Source: Porphyra umbilicalis
Taxonomy: Eukaryota; Rhodophyta; Bangiophyceae; Bangiales; Bangiaceae
Reading direction: 5' to 3'
Assembly: GCA_002049455.2 (NCBI GenBank)
Contig: KV918802.1
Span: 275,057 to 339,056, forward strand
DNA: 64,000 bases
Below the pieces are notes generated by a model that had not been told where the DNA came from, did not search any database, and saw nothing but the letters and a program-made list of their open reading frames with translations. The position numbers and the translations under genes were made by a program. Below, piece by piece: positions 53,799 to 64,000 of this stretch (position 1 is its first letter; the number at the start of each line of letters is the position of its first letter).

Positions 53799-56731
53799 TC
53801 ACGGTCGAAGAAGAGCAGGGTCGTACCACCCCAGCACTTCCCAGGCTGCCGGCGACGGGCGCCAGCACGTGCGCACGTACGCGCGGAGGGTGGTGTCCGT
53901 CGACGCGTGTCCCATCATTTCGGCGATCATCGGCAGCGGCAAGCCGATGGCGTACGCCTCAGTGCCGGCGCCGCTGCGCAAGGAGTGTCCCTGGTAGCGG
54001 CCCCCAAGGGGCGCCGGGGTGGGGAGGAGGCATAGCAACCGCTGCAACCAGACGTTGGTGACGCGCGCGGCAAGCCAGAACAGTCGTTGGGCGGGCGGCT
54101 CGGCCGGGTCAGCGAATAGCATGGCCGCCGGAGCACGCCCCGTTGCGTCATGCGCGGCTACCACCAGCCGGAGCAGCATCGCAATCTCGTCTACCTTGGC
54201 CGGCTCGACGTCTATGGGCACCGTAAACGCGAGGCGCTCCCGTCCCGTCCGCAGCGCCATCTGAAAGTCGACAACCTGGAGCTCCAGGCCGTGCGTGATG
54301 AAGCGCACATCGCAGCGCCGCATGCACGCCGCCGCGCCCGGCCTATTGAACAGGATGAATGCGAGGACGAGGCCGGAGCACTGCAGCCGCAACAAGGCAT
54401 TCGGAGTGGCCAGCTTGAGGTCACAGACGCGAAGGATAAAGGCGGCTGGCAGCGGCATACGCTGGAGCGCAAGCTCCCCACCAGCCGCCTCCAGGGCACG
54501 GGCGCGGTGGCAGTAGAGGGCCAGCTGAACCAGCGGGTCCTTCACCGGGTCGGCGTGGCCCGCGAGGCGGTGCAATGACGACACCGCCTACAGGTACTTG
54601 GCCAGCGACGGCGGTGCCAAGGCGCCCCGTTCCAGCTCGTGCAGGATGTAGCCGACCATTGTGGCCGACGTGGCCGGCAGCGGGTCCCGACTATGCCGCG
54701 CACAGTCCGTGAAGAAGGCGCGGCACTTGCTCATGTAGGAGAGCTTGGTGTTGGGCAGGTAGCCACGGGAGAGGAGGTGGAGCGCGGCAGCAGGATCGGG
54801 CAGGTCTGCCACGAAGGGGCGGGCGACGCGAGAGAAGAGCAGATCCCACCGCTGAGTGTCGTTCCTCAAAGCGGGGTTGGCGCGAAGCGGAACACCGCAA
54901 TCCACCAAAAAGCCCGCGGCGCCGCGTCCCACCGCGAATCGCACGGGTAGACGCCCTCCGCCGCCGGTAAAACCTGCCACTCCCAGCACGCTTCCACCGC
55001 CGCGCACCACGACGGCTGCGCCCGCCACACTGGGGCAACCAGGGTGACAGTCGCACGCGTGGCCACAATGCGGTAGAACGCCGCGCCGACGATTTGGAAG
55101 GGCGGGTTGGCCCACGCGTTCTCGCCCGCCCATGGGTGGCGGAGGGCGTTGACGCCCATGGCCCCCGGGCAGTGGCGGCGGGCGTAAAACCGGAGGCAAC
55201 GCGTTCTGAGTTCCGTGGCGAAGAGGTCGACCGAGTGGGGGCCGTACCTCTGATCCAGCTGCTGGAAGGCCGCACCGCTCAAAGTCCAGTCCGTAGATTC
55301 GTTCTCTCGGGAGAGGCGGTCCGCCCAGTTGTTGAGCACGGAGGAGATGTGCTCCACCCGCAACTCGACGCGCATCGCGTCGCACAGCTCGTGCAGCGCC
55401 CAGTACTGGGCCATCACCACCGGCGAGCGGGAAGAGCCGGCCTCCAGGACGCCGAGTGACACCATCGAATCCGTGCGCAAGCGGATTACCGTGCCCGCCG
55501 GCATGAGCGCTCGGAAGGACTGGAGCGCCAGGGTGATGACGCCCAGCTCCAGGCAGTTGATGTGCAGCCCATTGCGGTCCGCCGAATGGTAGCCGCGAGC
55601 CTCCGCGGCCTGGTTGAGCACTGCCCCCCAACCGAAGCGGCTGGCGTCGGTTTCTAGTAGCAGAGACGCCGACCCTGGCCAGATCGACCGACCCGTTGCC
55701 GCCCACCGCTGGAGCTCCACTCACCAGTGGAGGTCCCGCAGGGCCTGGTGGCCGAGCCGGGCGTCGCCGCTGCGTGGGTTCCGGCATTGCAGCGCCGTAA
55801 ACAGGCTGCGCAGGCGGTAGCGGGCGGCCGGAACCGGCAGCGTCGTGGACAAGGCCGTGCCGCAGAACCGGCGCAGCGCCGGGAAATTGACCCACCGGCG
55901 GTGACTGGATGCCGTGCGGCACAGAGCCGCCGACATCGCCACCAGCTTGTCAACCCGGTTCTCTGGCAGCCGGAATTCTGCTTGGACGGTGTCGATGACG
56001 CGCCCGAGCAGCCGGATGCGTGTCGTCCCATGGGTGACTCCCTTGGTCGGGTGCAGCCGCAACCCCAAACATCGGAACAGCGCCGCGACGAGGGTGTAAG
56101 CCGCCGTCGCTTGCGGCGCCGTCACTGGCTCGCCCGGCTCCGCCGGCGGCGCCCCACCAAAGTCGTCGACATACGCAATCATCCGAAGACCCAGCGACCG
56201 CAGGTGCTGGACAACCGAGCGCATGATCTTGGTCCTTGTAATCGGGGCGACGCGGAGGCCAAACGGCATCGTGATGGGGATGAACGTGCGGCCGAGCGTC
56301 CGGAACGCGAGGAAATTACGGTCCACCGGGCGCAGGGTCAGGTGGTGGTATACGTCTTGCACGTCCCATTGCAGCAGCGCGTCGCCCGGTCGAAAGACCT
56401 GGGCGAGGTCCTGCAGCGTCTCGTACTTGCAGCTGCTCACCGCCTGGAACGTGTTGGGGTGTTTGTAGTCGAACACCGCGCGAGGCTTGTGCCCCGAGTG
56501 CACCACGTACGCCGACGACACGCACATCAACTCGTCCTGCGCCGCCGGGTCGTCCACCTCCTGGATGTAGCCCGCCGCCAGCCCGCGCTCGATCTCAGTC
56601 GTCATGACGGCCGTGTCGGCCGCGTCCAGCAGGTACTCGTGGCAGCGGTACGGCTTCGGGGGCGAGTCCCACTCGATCCTGACGCCGTCCGCTATCGTGT
56701 CCACCACCCACTCCGACACCCCGAGGTCGAA
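53799..56731 (-). pseudogene. DIRS Pol: RT, RNase H, C-terminal module, tyrosine recombinase
   Basis: RT (56719-55724) has AVFDYKHPN, LLQWDVQDVYHHLTL, ITMPFGLRVAP and catalytic AYVDDFGG. TGA at 55721 replaces a Trp codon, then RNase H continues in frame (LLLETDASRFGWGAV, INCLELGVITLAL, LRTDSMVSL). Next comes the module YGPHSVDLFATELR ... ENAWANPPFQIVG ... ATVTLVAPVW. A frameshift near 54870 leads to the recombinase core-binding part (YMSKCRAFFTDCARHSRDP). A TAG at 54588 follows, then the catalytic domain with HSLRSGAGTEAYA (H-x-x-R), the GHASTDTTLRAY block and Tyr nucleophile. The enzyme would integrate a circular cDNA by recombination. A further TGA at 56732 lies just before the RT frame. 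Confidence 0.88.
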
Positions 56732-56898
56732 TCAACCGGGAAGGGCGTCGCGGAGGGCGGTAAACACCGGCACATTGCGGCTGGGGCTGGGTCGTGGCAG
56801 CCGCCTCTTGTGTTGGCGCGTGCGCTTGGAGCGCCGCGCGGCCTCTGGGCCTTGGTGCGCCGGGGGAGAGACGGGAGTCCCCGGCGCCGTGCGGAAAG

Positions 56899-58044
56899 CT
56901 AGGCGCGGCAGCCACTGCGGCCGTGGCCGGCGCCACCACCGCCCCCGCCGCCCTTGCCACCACCCCCGCCACCGCGCCCACCGCGCATGATGGCAACGCC
57001 ACCACCGCCGCCGCGGCCGCCGCACCGAGGAGCATCAGGTCCACTGCGGCCGTAGTTGGGTGCCCCGCCGCCCCGACCGTCGCGGTTGCCGTAGCCAAAG
57101 CCACGCTCGGCAGCGCCGATCTTGGCGGAGGCGGTTGTCTCGGCACGGACGACGCGGGGGATGAACCGCCGGGCACCGTCACCGCGCAACGAGTTGCGGG
57201 GGACGGCGTCGGCGTGGGTGAAAGCGTCGGAAAGGTGGGGCTCCGACTGGCGCAGGGCGAGGCAGTCATAGTCCTAGGCCGTGGGGATGCCCCCCATGTC
57301 GCTTGCCTCCTCCCCAAACAGCCGCGGCACAACACGCCGAATCGTCGACAGCGGCACGCCCAGCCGCGCCGCCAGGTAGGACAGCGCCCCGCGAAATCGC
57401 GCCGCATGCTGGCATGTGCCGTCCGCTGGCACCTCCCCGCGGCGCGCAACGAGCGCCACCCGGCCTACGCACGAGCACGCAATGGTGCCATCGTCAGCCA
57501 GCGACGTTGTCACCACCGTCGGCGTCAGCTTGGAGCCGGCCCCGTCGACCAGACCGGCAGGAAACCGCAACAGCACGCCAAAAATGCCGCGCAGCGGCCA
57601 CACTTCGCCACGGTAATACTCACGGGAACGCTGGCTTAGGCCCTCGTAGATGCGCTCGTGCACCTCCGCCGGTGGGCTCCGACCAAACAGGCCGCGCAAA
57701 ACCGGCTCCAAGCCGCGGTTGACGAGGCAGCCACAGAAGGCGCGCTGCATGCCCGGGCCCAGCGTCCGCCAAGTATCTCGGAGGGTGTCCGACGGACGCC
57801 CCGCGCCACCTATTCGCCCACCCGTGTGCAGCTGCCCAGTGGGGCGTGTTGGTCCCGCAGGCGCCTCCCCCGTGTCAACCCCAGCGGCTTCATAGGCCGA
57901 CCGCACCACAGTCGCGACGGGCACGGCGCAAGGTGCAAGGCATGCTACGCGATGGACGCGCCCCGAAGGATCGGGCGGCACCGTAGATGCGGGGGGGGGG
58001 GGGGGGGGGCGGCCGGCAAAAAATGCAGCCAAGGCAGGGGTCAC
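56899..58044 (-). pseudogene. DIRS Gag-like protein with SWIM-type zinc finger
   Basis: A frame from about 58044 down to the stop at 56899, with one internal TAG at 57274. Residues include a folded block (DTWRTLGPGMQRAFCGCLVN ... YYRGEVWPLRGIFGVLLRFP) and a CxC...CxH zinc motif, with CSC near 57475 and CQH near 57415, the SWIM pattern of nucleic-acid or protein-binding fingers. The C-terminal third is Gly/Arg-rich, like an RGG RNA-binding tail. The starting codon is uncertain because a G/C homopolymer at 57990-58008 lies near the N-terminus. Its position upstream of RT and its composition suggest a Gag role. Confidence 0.6.
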
Positions 58045-60151
58045 TGCTACGCCAACTGGTTAGGGTGATTGCGGCGGGCACGCTACCCGCCGTACACGGG
58101 GAGGCATCGCCGCGACCGCAGGCGTTGAGCACGCCGCAGCATCAGGCGATTGGGTGGACGTCGGTGACGGCCGAGGGCACGCAACGCTGCTCTTGGCACG
58201 TCGCCAGGGGGGCCGCTTGGGTGGCCGTGAGCCGGAGGCCTTGGGCGGCAAAGCCGCCGAAACCACGGACGCAAGGGGCAGCAGCGGTGAGGGGGGAGGT
58301 GGAGAGAGGTGGGGGGCGGGGGGGAGGGGGGGGGGGAGGAAGAGGGGGAGGGAGGGAAACGTACATTGGCGGTGGTAGTGGTCTGCGCGTCTGGGTTGGA
58401 GGATGACGGGACAGCCGACGACGGCGGCGTCGGGGCGGCGTCATCGCCGTCGACTAAGGCGGCAGCGGCAGCCACCGCCATCTCGGCAGCTAGCAGAGAA
58501 GGGGGAGGATGCGGCGTTCCTCAAGACGACGCGGGCCCCGCGAGCATCAGCGCTTGTTTGCTGACCGGGCGACGCAGGCACCAAGTCGATCACGCTGCAC
58601 GGGCGCAGGGAAAGCTGCCGCTGGCGCCGGCCGCCGGGCCTGCCGAGAGGCGGTTCTGTGAACACGTGGGACACGACGTGTCGGAGTGCTGACAGCCGCG
58701 GCCAGATCGCAGAAGGTCTCGCTTAGCTTAGTTAATGAAAATCCGACCCTTCTTAGATGGATCCGACCCTTCCTAATGAGAATCCGACCCTGCCATTTCC
58801 CTGGACTTTAGTCTAGGGTACTTATCAACATGCGCATGGGGTCACACACATAACTTTTTTTTCTCTCCAGTGCACGCGCGGGAGTACTTGCGGTTGGCCC
58901 GGTGTGCACACCTTGTCGGGCGGTGCGCAGTGTATCGATCACTGCTGCGGGTCCTTTGGGCATGGTTCGGTGCGCAACATGCGTCCAGCACTTTCTGTAG
59001 CTTTTATCGTTTGTAGCATGTCAGCCGCGGTCATACGGACGCCGTACGTCGCTTTTAGTAGGATGTCCGGGTCAGTTGCCTCAGAATGAGGGTGGTGCGT
59101 TCAGACCCCCGGAAACGTCGATCTGGTCAGACGCGTCGGCTGCATTTTGTGGTTAAGTCCGGCGATGGCGCTCCACGGGACAACCAAGGCACATTCTGTC
59201 CGAACTTTCAAGCAGACGCTCGCGACCCATCGTCCTGGAGGAGAGGGCTCCCGGACGGCCGGCGGGAGCTGCCGATGGCCGCACCACCGCTGCCGTCGGG
59301 TTCACCACCGCGGCGGCCTCACACGCCCGACACACCCCCCGCGCGCGCGTCCGTGCGCGACCGCCCGCGACGAACACAGCCGGGGCGCGGTCGGCGGCCA
59401 CGCCGACGAGGCGACCAGCCCCACTTACCCCCCCGCGCGCGCGTGTGGGTGTCCCCTCCGGCGGCCGCACCGCCCGTCGCGCACGATGTGGCATGGTCCG
59501 AGCCGCCGCCGCCCCCGCGCCGACGCGGCGGCAGCGTTGACGGCGGCCCTGCCCGTTGCGGTGCCCCCACACTCCTCGCCCCCGCCACTGTCTGACGGGG
59601 GAGGAGCTCCGCCGCCGTTGGGAGCGGGGAAGGGCGCCGGCAGCGCCACCACCGCCTCCCCTGCCGCGGCTGCCGCCGCTGTCGCGCCCGCCATCGCCGC
59701 GACTGCGACGGGTGCTGGCTGCGACGGCGGCGGCTGCGGCGGCGGGCTGTGGTCCATGGCCCCACCGTCGCCACTGCCGCCGCTAGCGGGCGTGCGCACC
59801 ACAACCGACGCGCCGGCGGCGGACGGCGGCGCGGAGTTTGACGGCGGCCTGACTGCGGCAGCGGCGGCGGCGCCCAACCGCCGTGGCCGTGGCGACCGGG
59901 ACGGGTGCGACGGTAGGCCGGCGGCGGTGTGCACGTCTGAAGGTCCGGGGATATTCGTCTGCTTGTCTCTGGGGGGGGAAGGCGCGGCGGTGACGGCGGC
60001 GGCGTGGGCGGCGGTGGGGTCGGTTCTTGTTAGCGGTGCATTGTTTGCCGAGGATGCGCGGCCGCGCGAGGGGGGTGGTTCGCGTGGGCTGGTCGTCGGC
60101 GGCTGCTTCGCACGTTGTAAACAAGTCCAGGGTATTTCCGCGAACGCGTTT
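58045..60151. other. GC-rich spacer; short tandem motif; no firm gene
   Basis: Contains long G homopolymers near 57990-58008 and 58320-58335 and open frames on both strands made of Ala/Gly/Pro codons. At 58738-58798 the block ATCCGACCCT occurs three times at about 20-25-bp spacing. A minus-strand frame at 59425-59934 could be a further 3' exon of the pseudogene at 60.2-61.9 kb, but no splice evidence was found. The 5' end of the DIRS element must lie here and is not recognised. Confidence 0.4.
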
Positions 60152-61893
60152 TCAGTACCCCCACTTCTTGTGCGCTACCTTCTTCTCCTCGGTGAAGCCG
60201 GACGGCGCCGCCGCCGCCGTCGCGGCTGCCGTCGCCGCCACCGCCGTGACTGCTACCCCCGCCTTTCCTGCCGACGCTGCCGCCGCTGTCGCGGTCGTGT
60301 GGCTGCTGTCCCGCCGGCCGTTCGGCGAGGAGTTTGACCCGCGCTGCCCGGCGGTGTGTCTGCGGTGGGCATCTGGCGGGGTGGTTGGCTCGACCGCCGC
60401 CCTGTCGACGACCTTGTCGTTCCGCTCCCAGTCGTCGATGCTACCGCCCGCTGGCGTGGCAGCGGCGGTGGGGGTTGCCTCGGCCTCGGAACGGCGCTCT
60501 CAATCCGCCTTCCGGGCGGGGTGGGCGTTGGTTGTCGCGGCGCCGGTGGTGCTAGGTACCCCGCCGTGGCCGGGCGTGCGGCCCGTGACGGTCGACGGTA
60601 GCGCCTCGATGAGCGACAGCTGGTCGAGCAGCTGCAGCGCCGCCGCCGCTCGGGAGCCAAGGAAGCGGCGCTCGCCGCTGCCGCCACAGGCGTTTGCGCC
60701 GCCACTGCTGCTCCCGCCGCCGCCAAGGCCGCTGTGGGATGGTCCCTTCGCGCCCCCAGTGCCGCTCTCGCTGCCGTGGCGGGGACAGGGCACGGTCGGC
60801 GCCGACGCGGGTCCGTCATCTGACGTGGTCTGTGTAAAGGGGGCGTTCCACCGGCCGCGCTCGCTGGTGGGCTCGCTGCCGACGCCCCGCCTCGACCGCG
60901 GGGCACGACGCGGAACGCGGCTGCCCGACTTTGCCAACCGCAGCTTGCCCATCCCGGCAGCCGACACGAGCGCTGCCGCGGCGCTGGCGGCCGCCGCTGT
61001 GGCTGCGCTGGCGTTCTTGCTGGATCTCACGCTCGACTCACGGAAGAAGCGGCGGGGCGACTGCAAGATGCCATCGTCCATTGCCGCACAGTCGCTGCCG
61101 TCCCGACGGTTGCCGACGGGCAAGCTCGCTTGGCGGTCCTGGTCGACATCGCCCGCTTTGTCCGCCACCGTGTCCCTTGGTCCCATCCGGCCGGCGGCCT
61201 CGGTGCGGGCGGCGTGCATGGCGGCCGCTGGTGCCCGTCGCCGGCTCACCGTGGCCCGTCGGCTGTCTTGGAGCAGATGCGTGAGGTCGCTGGTGGCGTA
61301 AGACGGGTCGTCGTTCACACAGCAGTCCGTGACGCGGAGGAGGCCTTAGGAGGCGCCACTCGGCGACGGCCAACCGGTCGACAGGGCGGTGTCGGCGCGC
61401 GTGTCCGCCGCCGCACTAGTGGCGGTGGCGGCCGCCCGCAAGCGCCGATGGTGGGCAGCGGAGGCGTCACGGCGCCGTCTAACAAGTCATGGCTACGGCT
61501 GGTGCCGCTGCGCACGTCCGCGGGCGGACTGGCGTCGGCCGGCCATTCCGCCAAGCCAGGCGGCGTGAGTAGTTCGGGCAGCACTCTGGTACTGAGATGG
61601 CTCCTCCGGTCGCTCGCTGCCAGCCGCAACGGCGCCCCGGTCGACGCGCGACCGTCGAGAATCCGCCCCTGGCTGCTGCTCTCGATGCGTTCGCTGCTCA
61701 CACTGCTGGCAGTGCTGTTGGCGTTGCTGTTGGTGCTCCTCCCATTGATCGAGCTCGACGACGCTCCCGGCGTCAAGCGCACGTTCGTGCTTATTCTGTC
61801 GTCCCAGTCGCTGTGAATGCTGCCTGGCTGCCCGCCCGGCTCACGGAACAGCTGCTGGGACGATGTAGGAAGGGTAACTGGACCGCGCAGCAA
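60152..61893 (-). pseudogene. Ser/Ala-rich unknown protein, interrupted
   Basis: A minus-strand frame from about 61893 to 61318, a 1-bp shift at about 61315, then an open frame to the stop at 60152 broken by one TGA at 60500 (CGA-type change; KAD-stop-ERRSEAE). About 580 residues, hydrophilic, Ser/Arg/Ala-rich, with short basic patches (SPRRFFRESSVRSSKN) and a C-terminus FTEEKKVAHKKWGY. The composition favours this strand over the open plus-strand frame, which is Leu/Pro-rich and motif-free. Its 5' end runs into the LTR at 61906, so the second gypsy copy probably inserted in its upstream part. No family recognised. Confidence 0.45.
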
Positions 61894-61905
61894 GAAAGTG
61901 AGGAT

Positions 61906-62300
61906 TGTGGTATTAATAACGTTAGTTCAATTACCAGTGTACTGAGACCGACCGTAGCCAAGCAATAAAGCGAGTTCTATCGCCGTCGCGGCGAGGAAGA
62001 AAGACCTTTTGTTGAAGGGCATCCGATGGGGAGCCGGGTGGCGCCCACGACGGCGACCCCGGACCCACGGTGATTTAATACAAACGAGGGCACCGGTCGA
62101 TCGACCGTCCGATCACAAGCGATCGTAATGAGTGCCGGCAGACAGATAAGACAGGCAAGCAAACAAACAATAAAAATGAACAATGCGGAGGTAACCCCCC
62201 AAAGGGCGTGCCACAGGCCAATTCCCACAATACATGGGCTTTGGTCAGTCAAGGGGGCCACTTGTGGCCAATTGCCAATTGGGAGCAGAGTTATGCTACA
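61906..62300 (-). repeat. 3' LTR of the second gypsy copy
   Basis: 395 bp with the same ends (TGTGGTATTA...TATGCTACA) as the first copy's LTRs. It differs from both of them by clearly more than they differ from each other (for example in the stretch after AATAAAAATG and in the CAATACATGGGC region). Confidence 0.9.
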
Positions 62301-63004
62301 TACCTCCAACGCGAGATTCGAACCGTCCCGGTGAGATCCGAGGATGGTGAAACCCGATTGGGCGATCGCGGCCTCTTACGGGCCCGCGCGGGCGTAACCG
62401 CCCAGGCGGCGGGAGCCGTGGGGGCGCACCGCCCAGTCCCGATTGGGGGGAGATGGCGGTTCGCTGTCGTCGGTCGAGACCGTCCGGCCACGCACGCGTG
62501 GGCGTGGGTGGCGGGCAGCTGGCGCTGCGTGTCCGATCGGGGCTTGCGCGTACGCGCGCCCGCGAAGGCGGGTCGGCGTCGGCGTGGGCGTGGGGGCCAT
62601 GCGGCCGGTTGCCGGGTGACGAGCGTCGGGGTTAAGACCCGTTGATGTGCGGGTGCGTCGTGCAGCACGTGTTGGGGCGACCGTCGTCGGCGCCGAGTGG
62701 CGCCTCCTTCGTCGGGGTTTTGACTACCCCGAGGACACGGCGAAAGCCGGGACGCGGGTCCGTGTTACCGAGAGTGCGGGTGGGGTCCGCACCTCAAGAC
62801 CGGTTACCACCGAGTCGTGCGCGCGGAGCAGCACTTGCTGGGTCGTCATCGTCGTTGCCGGCAGGCGCCGACCTCGTCGGGGTTTTGACTACTTTGGCGA
62901 CGAGGCGAAAGCCGGGGCGCGGGTCCGCGTTGTGTCGGCATGGGGCCATCCCGTGTCTTCGTGCTCACGCACAGGTCGCTGCCTAACGGCAAGGATGAGT
63001 AGGG

Positions 63005-64000
63005 GTGCGCCACCGCGAGGTGGCAAACCGCGAGGTTGCGGACCCGGTGAGTGTGGGTTTGCGCTGGGTGGGGGGGGGCGGCGCGCACGGCGGTGACGGC
63101 GGCAAGCGCGGCAAGCCCGGCGGCGAGCGCGGCAAGGGCGGCAAGTGCGGCAAGCCTGGCGGCGACGGCGGAAAGGGCGGCAAGCGCGGTAAGCCCGGCG
63201 GCGACGGCGGCAGGGGCGGCAAGCCCGGCGGCGAGCGCGGCAAGGGCGGCAAGGGCGGCAAGCCCGGCGGCGAGACCCAGGGTAAAAACCCCCTAACAGC
63301 CAACGCTATGGCGGATTCAGCCGCGATGGCGGTGGACGGCGGCGTTGCCGATGGCGGGGTGGTCATCGACGGGGCGCATGCCGCCGCGGGGGGCCATCCG
63401 GAAGAAGATTGCTCCACGGACCCGGAGGTCTTGCGCCAGTTTCGGCCTCGCGGCTCGTACTACGCACACGCGGAACCTGTGGAGGTGGTTGATGGGGTCC
63501 CGCTGGTTACCGACAACCGTCTGTATGACATGTGCGTGCGCAACCGCGCTCGTGCGCACACGCGTCGTGTCTACGCGCATTACGAGGCGTTGCCCGACTT
63601 CGTTGACGAGATGGCGCAAGCCGGGTTGCCGGACCGCGCGGGCGACCGCGTGGCCGAGGTCCATGGGGACCCGTACTTTGGGAACCAGGGCCCCAAGCGT
63701 CGTGTGTACGAGGAGATGTCGTTTTGCAACGAGGTCGTGCGCTATTAAGTGCCTTTGCACCCGTTCCACCGCTTGGTTTACGCCAATGCGCTTTTGTTCC
63801 CTGTGAAGGGTACAGAGACGATCGAGGCAGCGGCCAACTCGTTTTGCCGCTTGTTGCGCAACTGGCCGAAGGCCGTCTTCCTCAAGCGGGCTCTCGCCGA
63901 GGACCTTTCGGTCCCGTTTGGGCACGACTCCGGCCTGGAGCCGTACCTCGAGCAGCTCGCGCTGGTGAAGCACGAGGAGAACGACAACGTCGAGGAAGAT
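63005..64000 (+). pseudogene. Antisense ORF of the second gypsy copy (partial)
   Basis: Here a Lys/Gly/Pro repeat of about 90 residues reads in frame into the MADSAAM start (63308), so the protein may naturally begin near 63005 with a collagen-like basic arm. The folded part is highly similar to the first copy (for example VLRQFRPRGSYYAHAEPVEVV, DPYFGNQGPKRRVY). It is broken by TAA at 63746, where the first copy has CAA (Gln), a C-to-T change. The frame continues beyond it to the window end (LALVKHEENDNVEED). Confidence 0.75.

Larger units (their letters stand above)
53799..58044 (-). mobile_element. DIRS-type (tyrosine recombinase) retroelement, coding part
   Basis: Order on the minus strand is Gag-like with SWIM-type zinc finger, RT, RNase H, DIRS-type C-terminal module and tyrosine recombinase, with no integrase, protease or LTRs. 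That is the DIRS order of genes. Terminal repeats were not identified, so the true ends lie outside these coordinates. Stops at 57274, 56732, 55721 and 54588 and one frameshift near 54870 make it non-functional. Confidence 0.85.
61906..64000 (-). mobile_element. Second copy of the gypsy element (3' half, runs off window)
   Basis: Begins with an LTR at 61906 preceded by AGGAT, which should recur after the far LTR outside the window. The internal sequence matches the first copy from the LTR edge through the paired stem-loops, the Gly/Lys repeat and the antisense ORF. Divergence from the first copy is moderate, with many small indels in repeats. No pol sequence is reached before the window ends. 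Confidence 0.88.

Noticed and set aside
60027-61301. 424-codon plus-strand frame
   Set aside because: Leu/Pro/Ala-rich with no motif; the minus-strand frame on the same DNA has a more protein-like hydrophilic composition, though both are weak.

Overview
This is a GC-rich eukaryotic window with few introns, and most of it is transposable-element sequence. The organism is not named. The best guess is a bangiophyte red alga (Porphyra/Pyropia-like). That guess is an inference from base composition, short GTATGT introns, the largely intronless amine-oxidase-type gene, and a Ty1/copia element whose primer site matches an internal part of initiator tRNA-Met. No bacterial operons, rRNA genes, CRISPR arrays or convincing tRNA genes were seen.

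Layout. 1.1-1.4 kb holds a worn copia LTR piece. 2.2-5.2 kb is a PIF1-type helicase reading frame with four in-frame stops. It converges on an unknown two-exon pseudogene (5.5-8.4 kb, minus). A second unknown two-exon gene lies at 11.8-14.5 kb (minus). From 16.2 to 35.0 kb there is a four-level nest. A decayed cut-and-paste transposase is split by a Ty3/gypsy chromovirus-like element (18697-34251, 5-bp duplication GCGAC). The gypsy element is split in its pol tail by a Ty1/copia element (22640-27848, 4-bp duplication CAGC). The copia element is split in its RNase H by a 242-bp hAT-type MITE (8-bp duplication CTAAGCAC). 36.4-45.8 kb is a complete 9.4-kb PIF/Harbinger element with TAA duplications, a Myb-like ORF and a DDE transposase. 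46.0-49.0 kb is the only island that looks like ordinary host genes: a small two-motif protein and a secreted FAD amine oxidase. 49.3-53.0 kb is a cluster of small TA-flanked inverted-repeat elements. 53.8-58.0 kb is a broken DIRS-type (tyrosine recombinase) retroelement. 60.2-61.9 kb is a pseudogene cut by a second copy of the gypsy element (61906 to window end).

The most unusual object is the gypsy family. Between pol and its 3' LTR it carries a long gene in the opposite orientation: about 650 codons, preceded by a Gly/Lys-rich repeat tract. Both copies keep this gene at the same place relative to the LTR, so it belongs to the element and is not a later insertion. Its product matches no family I recognise. 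The gypsy Pol also carries, after its chromodomain, a C-terminal module that looks like the module following RNase H in the DIRS element.

Almost every broken gene here is broken by in-frame stops of the kind made by C-to-T change (CGA to TGA, CAG/CAA to TAG/TAA, TGG to TAG/TGA), with few frameshifts. This suggests deamination of methylated cytosine acting on silenced repeats. The copia insertion is very young (one difference seen between its 418-bp LTRs). The gypsy insertion is older (about nine differences in 393 bp). The outermost transposase is the oldest and most decayed.
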